The position numbers and the translations under genes were made by a program. The notes under the pieces are model-generated. The model worked only from the letters and a program-made list of their open reading frames with translations, was not told the DNA's origin and did not search any database. Positions 28,976 through 37,074 of a stretch of 64,000 nucleotides of DNA are shown here, one piece after another (the first letter of the stretch is position 1; each line of letters begins with the position of its first letter). The DNA is from Ignavibacteria bacterium (GTDB lineage: Bacteria; Bacteroidota; Ignavibacteria; OLB7): NCBI GenBank assembly GCA_020635205.1, contig JACKAE010000003.1:682001-746000 (forward strand). Direction: 5' to 3'.

Positions 28976-29398
28976 ACAATCACTCCACTCTTCATCGGTT
29001 CTGATGACTGCTGTACGTAGTAGCAAATCACATCTGCAACGTGACGCTTCCACCCTCTCTTCAGGATGCCGTTACGATTACAACATGTTCATGAATTCGA
29101 GCTAAACGTGTGTAGAGTTCGTAGAGAGAAGAGCTCATTGAGTCGTAGGGAGCAAAAACTTTTGCTCCTGCCAATTGAAGGCAGTAGGTGCAAGTATTCG
29201 GCTTGCGTTGGGTTCAGTAGGGATTGGCTTGGCAAGGAATTGAGGAGTCGAAGAGTCAGGAAAATATCTCTGAATCAAGGAAGTTCACTGTATCGCAAAC
29301 AGGCAAAGCAGAGCCACCACACTCTCCGTTTCGTGTGTGGAAAACCTTCTATACGAATGTGACTTCAGCTACTGTTGAGAGTAATAGTGGGCAACCAT
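28976..29398. other. Intergenic region with a palindrome and GAGT-rich sequence
   Basis: Besides the short palindrome at 29149-29168 it holds GTGTGTAGAGTTCGTAGAG (29109-29127), of the same GAGT-rich style seen after msrP and, in reverse, near 51461, 55331 and 63418. No gene was found. Confidence 0.4.
29149..29168. repeat. Short palindrome related to the 48-bp palindrome
   Basis: Arms GGAGCAAAA and TTTTGCTCC, preceded by GTCGTAG, as at 33698. A diverged member of the TAGGGGC(G)CAA palindrome family. Confidence 0.65.
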
Positions 29399-29488
29399 CT
29401 ATCCAGTGATGATAACAATCAGTGCTGCAAGCAGACTTCCCCAAAGAAGTACGTGGGAAAGTCGACGGGTAACTTCAAGCGCGTACAT
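29399..29488 (-). CDS. Possible 29-residue single-helix membrane protein
   Basis: ATG 29488 with GGAG about five bases upstream opens a 29-codon frame: a basic start (MYALEVTRRLSH) followed by VLLWGSLLAALIVIITG and a TAG stop. This is a good single transmembrane helix with positive-inside charge. It lies downstream of hprK on the same strand, 121 bp after its stop. Such micro-proteins are often real but the length makes a chance frame possible; no family is recognised. Confidence 0.4.
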   Translation of the reverse strand: MYALEVTRRLSHVLLWGSLLAALIVIITG

Positions 29489-29609
29489 AGTGCTCCGGTA
29501 CGTGGTCAATAAATGCTATACGCCAATCAGTTTAGTATTGCAAAAAGTTGAGAAGCAGAGAGCCTTCCCTGCCGGTATCCACACTCATAAATGCAGAAAC
29601 CGCCTTTTT

Positions 29610-30629
29610 CTACTCGAAATCGTGCTCAAAATAGGGGATAGATCTGTCGCGAGAATCAGAGCCGTGATTCCGGCGAATGGCATTAGAGAGTTTTTCAGCA
29701 AAAACTTCCGCTGCCTTATAACCGTAGTGCTCTAAAAGGTAATTCAAAGCAATGACTTCTGCAATAACTGTCACATTTTTTCCCGGAAATATGGGGAGAA
29801 GAACGTGGGGAACATCTACACCCAACAAGGAGATGGGTTCCTCTTCAAGTCCGGTGCGGGTATACTCTGTTTTGGGATCCCACTCCTGAAGCTCAACCAC
29901 AACTTCCACACGTTTTTGAAAGCGGATTGCGCGAATTCCAAACATCTCGCGAACGTTCAAAATGCCAAGTCCACGTACTTCCATGAAGTGTTCACCGAAC
30001 CGTGTCCCGGCTCCCATCAGAATCCCCTCTCCCTTCCTCGTCACCATTACCACGTCGTCAGCTACAAGGCGGTGTCCTCGCTCCACAAGGTCGAGAACAA
30101 TTTCGCTCTTCCCAATACCGGAGCGCCCCATAAAAAGGAGGCCAACACCGTAAACATCGACAAACGCTCCGTGAACCGGAGCGTAGCCAGCAAACTGATC
30201 GTCCAAGAAATCCCCGAGAAAGTAGACAGCCTTTGTGGTCTCATGCTCGGTAGAAAAAATTGGGACGTTCTGTGCCGTTGCCAAATCAATCAGAGGCTGG
30301 TCGAGTTGATTTCCGCTGGTAACGATCATGCAGGGAACATTGAACTCCAGAATCGTCGCGAAGGCTTTTAAGCGATTCTCAGGTGTCAGGCTGTTCAGGT
30401 AGAAGATTTCTGTATTGCCGAGCACCTGCACCCGGTGGAATGTAAAGAGCTTTGTGTAGCCAGTTAAGGCAAGTTGCGGACGGTGAAGATTCCGATCTGT
30501 AATCAGCTTCTCGCGACCAACACCCTCGTTTACTGCCCGAAGTTCAAAGCGGTCACGACATTCGTCGGCAAGGAAGCCGACCGTAATGTTATCCTTGCGC
30601 AGTTCCTTAATATCGTCGAAAAGAGACAT
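29610..30629 (-). CDS. hprK: HPr kinase/phosphorylase
   Basis: A 339-residue bifunctional serine kinase/phosphorylase of the HprK family. The N-terminal half is the regulatory domain (residues 1-130). The kinase half has the P-loop GRSGIGKS at 168-175, then GHRLVADDVV, the HprK signature VRGLGILNVREMFGIRAIR, and the C-terminal GKNVTVIAEVIALNYLLE. In Firmicutes it phosphorylates HPr Ser46; in Chlorobi and relatives it occurs without a sugar phosphotransferase system, and none is seen here. It follows the hpf region on the same strand, an arrangement that hints at roles in growth or stationary-phase control. Confidence 0.93.
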   Translation of the reverse strand: MSLFDDIKELRKDNITVGFLADECRDRFELRAVNEGVGREKLITDRNLHRPQLALTGYTKLFTFHRVQVLGNTEIFYLNSLTPENRLKAFATILEFNVPCMIVTSGNQLDQPLIDLATAQNVPIFSTEHETTKAVYFLGDFLDDQFAGYAPVHGAFVDVYGVGLLFMGRSGIGKSEIVLDLVERGHRLVADDVVMVTRKGEGILMGAGTRFGEHFMEVRGLGILNVREMFGIRAIRFQKRVEVVVELQEWDPKTEYTRTGLEEEPISLLGVDVPHVLLPIFPGKNVTVIAEVIALNYLLEHYGYKAAEVFAEKLSNAIRRNHGSDSRDRSIPYFEHDFE

Positions 30630-30723
30630 GAAATCTTCCAGTAGTTCCGTGTAGTATCTGGTAGTGGGCTATCCGATTGTTCTGATTTTCTTGGATCTCA
30701 CTGAAGACTCTACACTTGATTAT

Positions 30724-31273
30724 TTAGAATATCCAGGTGAGCGAACCGTACGGAACAACTCCCGGATTCTGGTCGAGCTCCGGCCATCCGGCATAAGCTT
30801 CAATATCCCAGATAAAATTGTACGAGGCTCGGCGAATGGCCAAACCACCACGAGCCGGCATAAGTGAGTACACATCTTGGGAGCCTTTAAAAACGTACCC
30901 AAATCTGAACTGAGACTCATATTCCCCAGTCCCCCTCGCTGTTGCGTAAACTGCCACTTTGTTCCGGCAGAAATATAGGAGATAAAACTAACGCCTGACC
31001 CTCCATAACCAGTACCAATAACCGGAACAGGGATCAACATCAACGAGGCATTCCACTGGAGCTTTTCTCCTGTTGTGAACCCTACTTGTCCTAAAAAGAT
31101 CTCGTGAATGCCGAACGAGACAGTTCCGGGCAACATGACCTCACCTGTCGATATAGTTAAGAGGCGGTTGCGAGCAGGATCCTCGAGTTTCTCCACGGTC
31201 AACGTGTCTGCACAAAGAGAGAAGGAGAGACTATCACAGTAGCCAAGACAAGAGTGATAGTCAGGGTTTTCAT
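30724..31273 (-). pseudogene. Outer-membrane protein gene broken by two single-base frameshifts
   Basis: Three short frames join to one sensible protein of about 185 residues. ATG 31273 encodes a signal peptide (MKTLTITLVLATVIVSPSLF) that runs into a stop. The next frame continues with ADTLTVEKLEDPARNRLL and a beta-rich body (GYGGSGVSFISYISAGTK). The third frame continues VAVYATARGTGEYESQF and ends GSLTWIF with a terminal aromatic residue, as outer-membrane barrels do. Joining needs one extra base in a T-run near 31214-31216 and one in an A-run near 30958-30960 (coding strand). Either the gene is decaying or these are homopolymer sequencing errors. It lies between hpf and hprK. Confidence 0.7.
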
Positions 31274-31378
31274 CGTCACCCCCAGATGATAGTGGCTGTG
31301 AAATAATGGTGAATCGAATATACAACAGAACGTATTTCGATCACACGACTCCTCTCACTTCAAAGGGAGGAGGAGCTT

Positions 31379-31723
31379 TTACAGCTCTTCCTCATCAGGT
31401 AGTACTACTTCGTTCGGCTCGCGTGCTCCACGCACGTTGTGGTGTTTTTCCTTGTATTTCTGAAGCTGGCGTTCCAGTTTATCAATGCACGTTGAGATGC
31501 ACTTTTCGAAATCATCCCCACTCTCCTTAGCAAAGAGTTGATCGTGGTAGACAAGGAGAATGATTTCGGCAATCTTCCCTTCGTTGTGCGCCTCTATCTC
31601 TAAGATGATTTTTGCATTGACAATGCCGTCGTAGATATTCGAAAGTCGGCCAACTGCTTCTTCAGCAAATTCAACTAACTCTGGGCGTGCCTTAAAATGA
31701 CGAGCTGTAATTTGAACATCCAT
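31379..31723 (-). CDS. hpf: Ribosome hibernation promoting factor, short form
   Basis: A 114-residue HPF/YfiA-type protein. It starts MDVQITARHFKARPELVEFAEE and continues with IYDGIVNAKIILEIE and HDQLFAKESGDDFEKCIS, the beta-alpha-beta fold that binds in the 30S decoding centre. About 100 residues of core plus a short acidic tail mean it is the short HPF, lacking the dimerising C-terminal domain of long HPF. It silences ribosomes in stationary phase. It lies 83 bp after an outer-membrane protein gene and upstream of hprK on the same strand. Confidence 0.92.
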   Translation of the reverse strand: MDVQITARHFKARPELVEFAEEAVGRLSNIYDGIVNAKIILEIEAHNEGKIAEIILLVYHDQLFAKESGDDFEKCISTCIDKLERQLQKYKEKHHNVRGAREPNEVVLPDEEEL

Positions 31724-31806
31724 ACTCCTCTCTCTCCTTAATCTGTTTACCTGAATAAAATGTTTGATAGGATATGCTCCGCCGACTTGACCACGCGGAG
31801 ATTGAC

Positions 31807-32694
31807 CTACAAACGGAACAACTGCATGTTAACCCCGAATGTGATCGTGAAGCCTCCAAGGTTGAGCGTTGCATCATCCGATGATGGAACAAGCAAAACT
31901 TTGCGGCCAATAGTTCGGATTTCTCTGAAGTAATCCCGTGATACGGGAAGATAGAAATACGCCGCTTCTATGAAAATACCTCGAAAGGCATTTTTGCTCG
32001 TAAAGAATCGATCAAAACGTAAATCGACTCCAGTAAAAAGTCGAATCGCAGGGGCAAAGCTGGGGTCATCGATGTTGGTTTCCGGGCGAAAGAACTGCAC
32101 GTTGTCGAACGTGCGCACAAGAGTCGTCCACTTGGATCGAACCAAAGCAGCTCCCACGGTAGCTCCCACGTAAGAAGTAAACTGTGATCGGATTGGAGAA
32201 TATTGAACTCCAATCATTATTGGCAGAGCCGAAATTGACATCTGCTCGAAAAGCTGCGCAACCGGAACCACTGTGTCGGCCTCGTCCAGCCCGGGAGGGA
32301 AGTAGAATGCGTCGTATATCTCATCAAACCCTGACCCCATATACGAAGTGCCAACAACGAATCGAAGGTGGTCGTTCAACCGAACTCGGCCAATTAACGT
32401 TGGCGAAATGTAGGGATCGAGAGAACTGGTTGTGCCGAAGAGTTTTGGATACTCATCGAAAAACGTTCCCCCACCAGATGCGGGCACAATCTCAAATCCC
32501 AACGAGACAATATCTAAGTCGGCATCGATAGCAGCCTGCTCGGTAGAATCACGAGGAAGCAACGATTGAATAATTTCGCTGTGGGTTGGGTCTACCTGTC
32601 CGAGAAGAAGAGGAGAAGAGAGCGCGAGAAAAAGAACCACGAGAGTCGACCGGAGTTGGTTCACAAAAGGGGAGTACAATGAAACAAGTGACAT
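31807..32694 (-). CDS. Putative outer-membrane beta-barrel protein
   Basis: A 295-residue exported protein. ATG 32694 is preferred to the TTG one codon earlier. The signal peptide (STLVVLFLALSSPLLLGQ) ends near residue 33. The rest is made of amphipathic strands with frequent glycine and aromatic residues (PYISPTLIGRVRLNDHLRFVVG, FTGVDLRFDRFF, GIFIEAAYFYLPVS) and ends NLGGFTITFGVNMQLF. This resembles small OmpA- or porin-like barrels of Bacteroidota, but no named family is recognised. It lies between xerC and hpf. Confidence 0.75.
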   Translation of the reverse strand: MSLVSLYSPFVNQLRSTLVVLFLALSSPLLLGQVDPTHSEIIQSLLPRDSTEQAAIDADLDIVSLGFEIVPASGGGTFFDEYPKLFGTTSSLDPYISPTLIGRVRLNDHLRFVVGTSYMGSGFDEIYDAFYFPPGLDEADTVVPVAQLFEQMSISALPIMIGVQYSPIRSQFTSYVGATVGAALVRSKWTTLVRTFDNVQFFRPETNIDDPSFAPAIRLFTGVDLRFDRFFTSKNAFRGIFIEAAYFYLPVSRDYFREIRTIGRKVLLVPSSDDATLNLGGFTITFGVNMQLFRL

Positions 32695-32736
32695 CAAATT
32701 TCTGTGATTTGGTTGTGGGATTTTGCCACCCCGTCT

Positions 32737-33672
32737 CTACTCTTCCGATCTCTTTTCTCCCTTCTGATCTTTCCCCCCTGCTCTCGGATGGGCACTCGCA
32801 TAGGCGTTTCGCAGTCGCTCGATTGTCACGTGTGTGTATACCTGTGTTGTGCTAAGTGAGGAGTGGCCTAACATTTCAGCCACTTCTCGCAACCCTGCGC
32901 CGTTCTCCAAAAGGTGAGTCGCGAAGGAGTGGCGCAACACGTGTGGGCTTTTTTTCGATTGTTCGGTGACACGACGCATATACCGTCGAACGATTGCGTA
33001 GAGGGCGTTCCCATCGAGTGGCTTCCCACTATCTCTTAAGAAGAGAAGGTCGTTAGACGCTCGACCAATGACCGATGGAAGTTGAAGGTATCGCAGTAGT
33101 GCTGCCGAAGCAGCGGAACCAATTGGGACAATCCGTTCTTTACTCCCCTTCCCCAACACCCGTATCGTCCCTTGGTGCTGGTCGAAATCTCTGAGCCGAA
33201 GTCCACACAACTCCGAGCGTCGAATTCCGGTTGCGTAGAGAAGTTCAAGCAGAGCGGCGTCGCGAACGCCAGATTCAGTAGTAAGGTCGGGAAGCTCCAT
33301 TAAGGTCTCCGCCTCCTCCTTACTCAAAACCGTAGGCAACCGTTTTTCCGGCTTTGGAGCAACAACCAGAGCGGCAGGGTTCGACTTCAGCACTCCCTCT
33401 GCCAAACCAAACTTCATCAAAGATTTTACCGCAGCCAGCCGGCGACCGATTGTCCGGCGCGCATATCCTTCACGATGAAGCGAGGCGACGAAGCTCCGTA
33501 TCTCTCCGGCCTCAATCTGATGCAACTGCGGATCGTCAACTCCGAGTACTTCCCGAAGCCAAAGATTGAATTTTCGCAAATCACTTTCGTAGGCTCGGAG
33601 AGTCTCATCCGAACATGCCCGCTCAACCCGAAGATGGCGGAGGAACTGATTGATGAGATTGGTTAGTACCAT
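32737..33672 (-). CDS. XerC/XerD-type chromosome dimer resolution recombinase
   Basis: A 311-residue tyrosine recombinase. MVLTN at 33672 is chosen because the preceding 25 codons of the open frame overlap a palindromic repeat and are not protein-like. An N-terminal SAM-like DNA-binding domain (about 5-95) is followed by the catalytic domain with a complete active site: R151, K175, H244/R247 in SPHVLRHSF, H270 in LGHSS, and Tyr279 in TQVYTHV. Length and motifs match chromosomal XerC/D rather than an element integrase. C and D cannot be separated with confidence. Confidence 0.92.
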   Translation of the reverse strand: MVLTNLINQFLRHLRVERACSDETLRAYESDLRKFNLWLREVLGVDDPQLHQIEAGEIRSFVASLHREGYARRTIGRRLAAVKSLMKFGLAEGVLKSNPAALVVAPKPEKRLPTVLSKEEAETLMELPDLTTESGVRDAALLELLYATGIRRSELCGLRLRDFDQHQGTIRVLGKGSKERIVPIGSAASAALLRYLQLPSVIGRASNDLLFLRDSGKPLDGNALYAIVRRYMRRVTEQSKKSPHVLRHSFATHLLENGAGLREVAEMLGHSSLSTTQVYTHVTIERLRNAYASAHPRAGGKDQKGEKRSEE

Positions 33673-33702
33673 AAGTGGGATCAAGATACAACCCCAGTCG
33701 TA

Positions 33703-33722
33703 GGGGGCAAAAATTTTGCCCC
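33703..33722. repeat. Short palindrome upstream of xerC/D
   Basis: GGGGCAAAA and TTTTGCCCC arms around one base, flanked by GTCGTAG and GTA. Third member of the palindrome family. It sits between the divergent xer and RCC1 genes. Confidence 0.7.
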
Positions 33723-33855
33723 GTATCACCCAAACACAATTCCCCAATACGATCTCTAAATTTTCTTGCGATTCCGGCCTCAGTTCCCCTATATTGAGAG
33801 GTGCACTCGCACAGCCACGCCGCCACTGTATTCCGACTTAGTAACGGAGTCCGCC

Positions 33856-36024
33856 ATGATATGCTCTCGCACATTTCCAACAAAACGCGCACTCTTTGTG
33901 TTCGCCCTGTTTCTCTACGTCAGTGGGTCGGCGTTCGGGCAAAGCGTGACGGTTATTCTTTCACAGCCTCCCCCTAATCAGTTGCGAGTCTCCGATCTCT
34001 GGCGAGTACAGTTGTTCAACAACTCTAATGAGTCGATAAAAGTATACCTGCAAGGCATTGCTACCCGTGAAGGAGAAGGGCAGATTGTCGACGCTCAATC
34101 TACTATTTTCACTCTTCCTCCCGGACGCCTTGCAGTGAAAGGCTCACAGCTTGAACCGATAAAAGTCAATCAATCGATTCCGAAATACCGAGATATTGTT
34201 ACCCGAACTGGAACAGTCCCTTCGGGTGAATACGAAATATGTGTCTTCGTCCGAGATGCCGCCACTGGCGAGGAGTTGGGAAGCGACTGTATCACACAGA
34301 TCGTCGAGCGTCTCTCCCCTCCTATTTTGATCGCTCCATCTGACGAATCGGAGATACAGGAACCTCTCCCCGTCTTCACTTGGACTCCACCAGTGCCAGC
34401 ACCAAGTAGCAGCAGGCTAACCTATACTCTCCGCATTGCCGAGATACTCGGAAGGCAAACAGCCTACGATGCACTTCAATCGAACCCGGCATTCTACGAG
34501 AAGACCAATATCCCAACAACTGTCTACCAATACCCAACGGCAGCCCGCACTATGCAGACAAACAAACGTTATGCGTGGCGTATCACTGCCTACAGCAACA
34601 ACGTTTCGTTGGGGGAGAGTGAAGTCTGGGAGTTCACGAAGAAACCGCAGATGATGGTTCTCGAGGCAGCACCAGTCAAAACTCTGACGCTTGCAGTTCT
34701 CTCATTCAAAGCTGACCGTGTTTTCGGTGGGAAGGGTAGCTCTGCCGCACTGGTGAAAAATCCATCAAGTGGCGGAGGGGGAGGAAAATCTATCGGAACG
34801 ATTGCAGCATTCCCCGGAGCTTCAACACTCGATGCACAGGCTTGGACGTGGGGGAACAACGAGTATGGGCAACTCGGAACAGGGGGAACGCCAACCACAG
34901 CACGCCCCACACCAAAAACTGTGGAATCGTTGAATCACGTAAAGGAGATTGCACTCGGGGCAGAGCATGGACTTGCGATTGAACTTTCCGGCAACATCGC
35001 AGCCTGGGGAAGCAATGATTTTGGCCAGCTTGGCCTCGGGAACGATAACGCACAAAACACACCGAAGTGGATACCGGCCTTCGTCGGCGCTATCGACGTT
35101 GCCGCCGGGAACTACCACTCGGTTGCGTTGAAGAACGACGGAACAGTCTGGACCTGGGGATACAACCGAAGCGGGGAACTTGGGTTGGGGAACAAGGTAG
35201 ACAAAGACAAGCCGACAAAAGTAAGCATCGTAAACGTTGCCGCAGTTGCCGCCGGAAACGGGCACACGCTCGCACTGAAATCTGACGGAACAGTCTGGGC
35301 ATGGGGGACCAATCGAAATGGGCAAGTTGATCCATCGTTCGGAGCAGACCCAGTAATTATCTCTCCGAAAAAGATTGAAGGCCTCTCGAAGGTGAAGGCG
35401 ATTGCTGCAGGAAGCAACTTCTCATTAGCTCTGCTTGAAGATGGGACAGTGAAGGCCTGGGGAGCTAACAACAGCGGACAGCTCGGCAACGGCGAGGCCG
35501 ACTCCGACGCAAAGCTCACGGAGAAGTTCATCAAAGGATTCAAATTCGGTGGATCGACCGGAGGAACATCCATTGGCAAGTTCAAAGCGGCCGACGTCGA
35601 GAAGCGTGGATACAAAGCCGCAGATGTCTCGAAGAGCATCGAATTGGGTCTTGTCTTCACTAACCTAAACGGCATCGTCTCAGTTAGCACACTCAACAAC
35701 GTCACCAGCATCGATGCAGGTGGGGCACACGCCATTGCACTCCGCAAGGATAGCACGGTTTGGACCTGGGGAAATAACTACTGGGGGACACTCGGCACAG
35801 GAGGGCAGGAATTCCACACCGGTCCAACTCGCGTCACCGGCTTGAACAACGCTGTGTTCATCGCTGCTGGCTCGGATCACTCATTTGCTGTACTGCAAAA
35901 CGGAGCAGTAAACGTTTGGGGAAACAACACACACAAGCAACTCGGCATGAGTGAGGTTCCAGCGTCGGTAGCAACCGGAGAGGAAGATTTTGCAACCTCA
36001 CCAATAGTAGTGCCGAAGCCGTAA
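33856..36024 (+). CDS. Secreted RCC1-repeat beta-propeller protein with fibronectin-like N-terminal domains
   Basis: A 722-residue exported protein. ATG 33856 has GGAG six bases upstream and gives a signal peptide (FVFALFLYVSGSAFGQ). Residues 28-165 form a beta-sandwich domain (LRVSDLWRVQLFNNS) common at the front of Bacteroidota exported proteins. Residues 168-275 look like a fibronectin type III domain (PILIAPSDESEI, YAWRITAYSNN). A glycine/serine linker follows. From about 320 the chain holds RCC1 repeats: WTWGNNEYGQLGTGG, AWGSNDFGQLGLGN, WTWGYNRSGELGLGN, AWGANNSGQLGNG, WTWGNNYWGTLGTGG and VWGNNTHKQLGM. These fold into a seven-bladed propeller. It lacks a type IX sorting domain, so it is probably periplasmic or surface-linked by another route. 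Confidence 0.88.
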   Translation: MICSRTFPTKRALFVFALFLYVSGSAFGQSVTVILSQPPPNQLRVSDLWRVQLFNNSNESIKVYLQGIATREGEGQIVDAQSTIFTLPPGRLAVKGSQLEPIKVNQSIPKYRDIVTRTGTVPSGEYEICVFVRDAATGEELGSDCITQIVERLSPPILIAPSDESEIQEPLPVFTWTPPVPAPSSSRLTYTLRIAEILGRQTAYDALQSNPAFYEKTNIPTTVYQYPTAARTMQTNKRYAWRITAYSNNVSLGESEVWEFTKKPQMMVLEAAPVKTLTLAVLSFKADRVFGGKGSSAALVKNPSSGGGGGKSIGTIAAFPGASTLDAQAWTWGNNEYGQLGTGGTPTTARPTPKTVESLNHVKEIALGAEHGLAIELSGNIAAWGSNDFGQLGLGNDNAQNTPKWIPAFVGAIDVAAGNYHSVALKNDGTVWTWGYNRSGELGLGNKVDKDKPTKVSIVNVAAVAAGNGHTLALKSDGTVWAWGTNRNGQVDPSFGADPVIISPKKIEGLSKVKAIAAGSNFSLALLEDGTVKAWGANNSGQLGNGEADSDAKLTEKFIKGFKFGGSTGGTSIGKFKAADVEKRGYKAADVSKSIELGLVFTNLNGIVSVSTLNNVTSIDAGGAHAIALRKDSTVWTWGNNYWGTLGTGGQEFHTGPTRVTGLNNAVFIAAGSDHSFAVLQNGAVNVWGNNTHKQLGMSEVPASVATGEEDFATSPIVVPKP

Positions 36025-36180
36025 GAAGTCAGGGAATCCGAAGTAACCAAGGAGCCGGCAGACAGAGTTGAGCCTGTTTGTTAGGAAACAGTATTGAGTG
36101 GGATGGCAGATATCAGAACTGATAAAGCCTGATGGCACCACTTTGTTTTTGACGGGTTGGTGACCTCTCCCTGCTATTCT

Positions 36181-36222
36181 AAAAACAAATAAACCTCGAA
36201 TCTTTTAAAGATTCGAGGTTTT
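36181..36222 (-). terminator. Hairpin terminator, probably the displaced tRNA-Lys terminator
   Basis: Fourteen-base arms AACCTCGAATCTTT (36192-36205) and AAAGATTCGAGGTT (36207-36220). On the - strand it is followed by TATTTGTTTTT. It stands directly outside the left att site, where the sequence downstream of tRNA-Lys would be if the 12.6-kb element were removed. It may also end the RCC1 gene. Confidence 0.8.
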
Positions 36223-36224
36223 CA

Positions 36225-36238
36225 GTGAACCGGCAGGG
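36225..36238. other. Left attachment site (14-bp tRNA-Lys 3' end copy)
   Basis: GTGAACCGGCAGGG is identical to 48850-48863, which is the 3' end of tRNA-Lys (- strand). It bounds the integrated element on the left. Confidence 0.85.
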
Positions 36239-36285
36239 TTCACCCGTTCCTGTATTTTTTGAAGAAATTCAACACTTTCCGACGC

Positions 36286-36306
36286 TTGTTGTACTTCTCG
36301 TTGTAC
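36286..36306 (+). promoter_or_regulatory. Candidate integrase arm sites, left end
   Basis: GTTGTAC at 36288-36294 and again at 36300-36306, 12 bp apart, the second within CTCGTTGTAC. The same pair and spacing recur at the right end of the element (48706-48724). They lie about 50 bp inside the left att core. Confidence 0.65.
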
Positions 36307-36401
36307 TAAATCGCCGCTATTCCACCGAACTTTCACCGTCATCAATTGGGAATAAAAAGGCGGTTTTCTCTCTCTCTAAAGGTTCTCACCACAACAAAAA
36401 A

Positions 36402-36421
36402 AGCCCGGATCACTCCGGGCT
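36402..36421 (-). terminator. Strong terminator for the cargo genes
   Basis: Arms AGCCCGGA and TCCGGGCT with a 4-base loop, followed on the - strand by TTTTTTT. It lies 24 bp beyond the stop of the leftmost cargo gene; TTTT on the + side makes it partly bidirectional. Confidence 0.88.
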
Positions 36422-36444
36422 TTTCAAGAACATCTCGTTCTTTT

Positions 36445-37059
36445 TCAGGAACAGGTAAGAAATTTTGGATAAGCAATATAAGCCCAACCATACTCCTTGT
36501 TCTCTATCCACCCACTCACTACCTCCCAATATGGCCTTGACCCTTCATCGTCACAACAGTCCATACAGTCTGTCTGTGGTGGCATCATACTACAATCATA
36601 TCCCCACATTCGCACACGTACCTTGAACGCTCCGTGTTCCGGAATCTTAAACTTCATCCCTTGACCAATAGTAGAACGAACATTTCCATTCAGAAAATTC
36701 ACTCCATCTTTCATTTCAACAGGGGGATAAATTGCCACTTCATTTTGGTTCCCATCAAACTTGAAGACCTCAACAATAACCTTACGGATTTTCCAACCCT
36801 GAACGGTAAAGTATTGGCAAAGATCATGAATATCACCATGTCCGTTGAAGTCATCGTCAAAATCAGCGTCCGGTCCAAAACCTAACGCTACATTAAATCC
36901 CGCTACTCCGTTAGATGCTGGGTCAGGGGTGTTTGCAGCCTTAGTTCCACAACTAAAACCATTCAGCACTATAAAGCATATCAGTACAAAAAATGTTAGG
37001 CTCACTGCTGACAACACACCACCACTCATAGCTCTTGGATTCACATTTCCTTTTCTCAT
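36445..37059 (-). CDS. Hypothetical exported/lipoprotein carried by the element
   Basis: A 204-residue protein of unknown function. It has a basic start, a hydrophobic segment (about 15-33) and a possible lipobox (VLNGFSC, cysteine near 37). The body has a DADFDDDFNGHGDIHDLC acidic patch, EVFKFDGNQNEVAIYPPVEM and several cysteines near the C-terminus (CMDCCDDEG). It begins 15 bp after the preceding lipoprotein gene, with a GGGGAGAGG ribosome binding site, so the two are one operon ended by the terminator at 36402-36421. Confidence 0.7.
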   Translation of the reverse strand: MRKGNVNPRAMSGGVLSAVSLTFFVLICFIVLNGFSCGTKAANTPDPASNGVAGFNVALGFGPDADFDDDFNGHGDIHDLCQYFTVQGWKIRKVIVEVFKFDGNQNEVAIYPPVEMKDGVNFLNGNVRSTIGQGMKFKIPEHGAFKVRVRMWGYDCSMMPPQTDCMDCCDDEGSRPYWEVVSGWIENKEYGWAYIAYPKFLTCS

Positions 37060-37074
37060 TTTTCACCTCTCCCC

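Noticed and set aside
30720..31325. A 201-residue intact protein on the - strand
   Set aside because: Its start lacks a signal peptide and its end becomes basic and unlike the rest; the three-frame reconstruction gives a signal peptide and a proper C-terminus.
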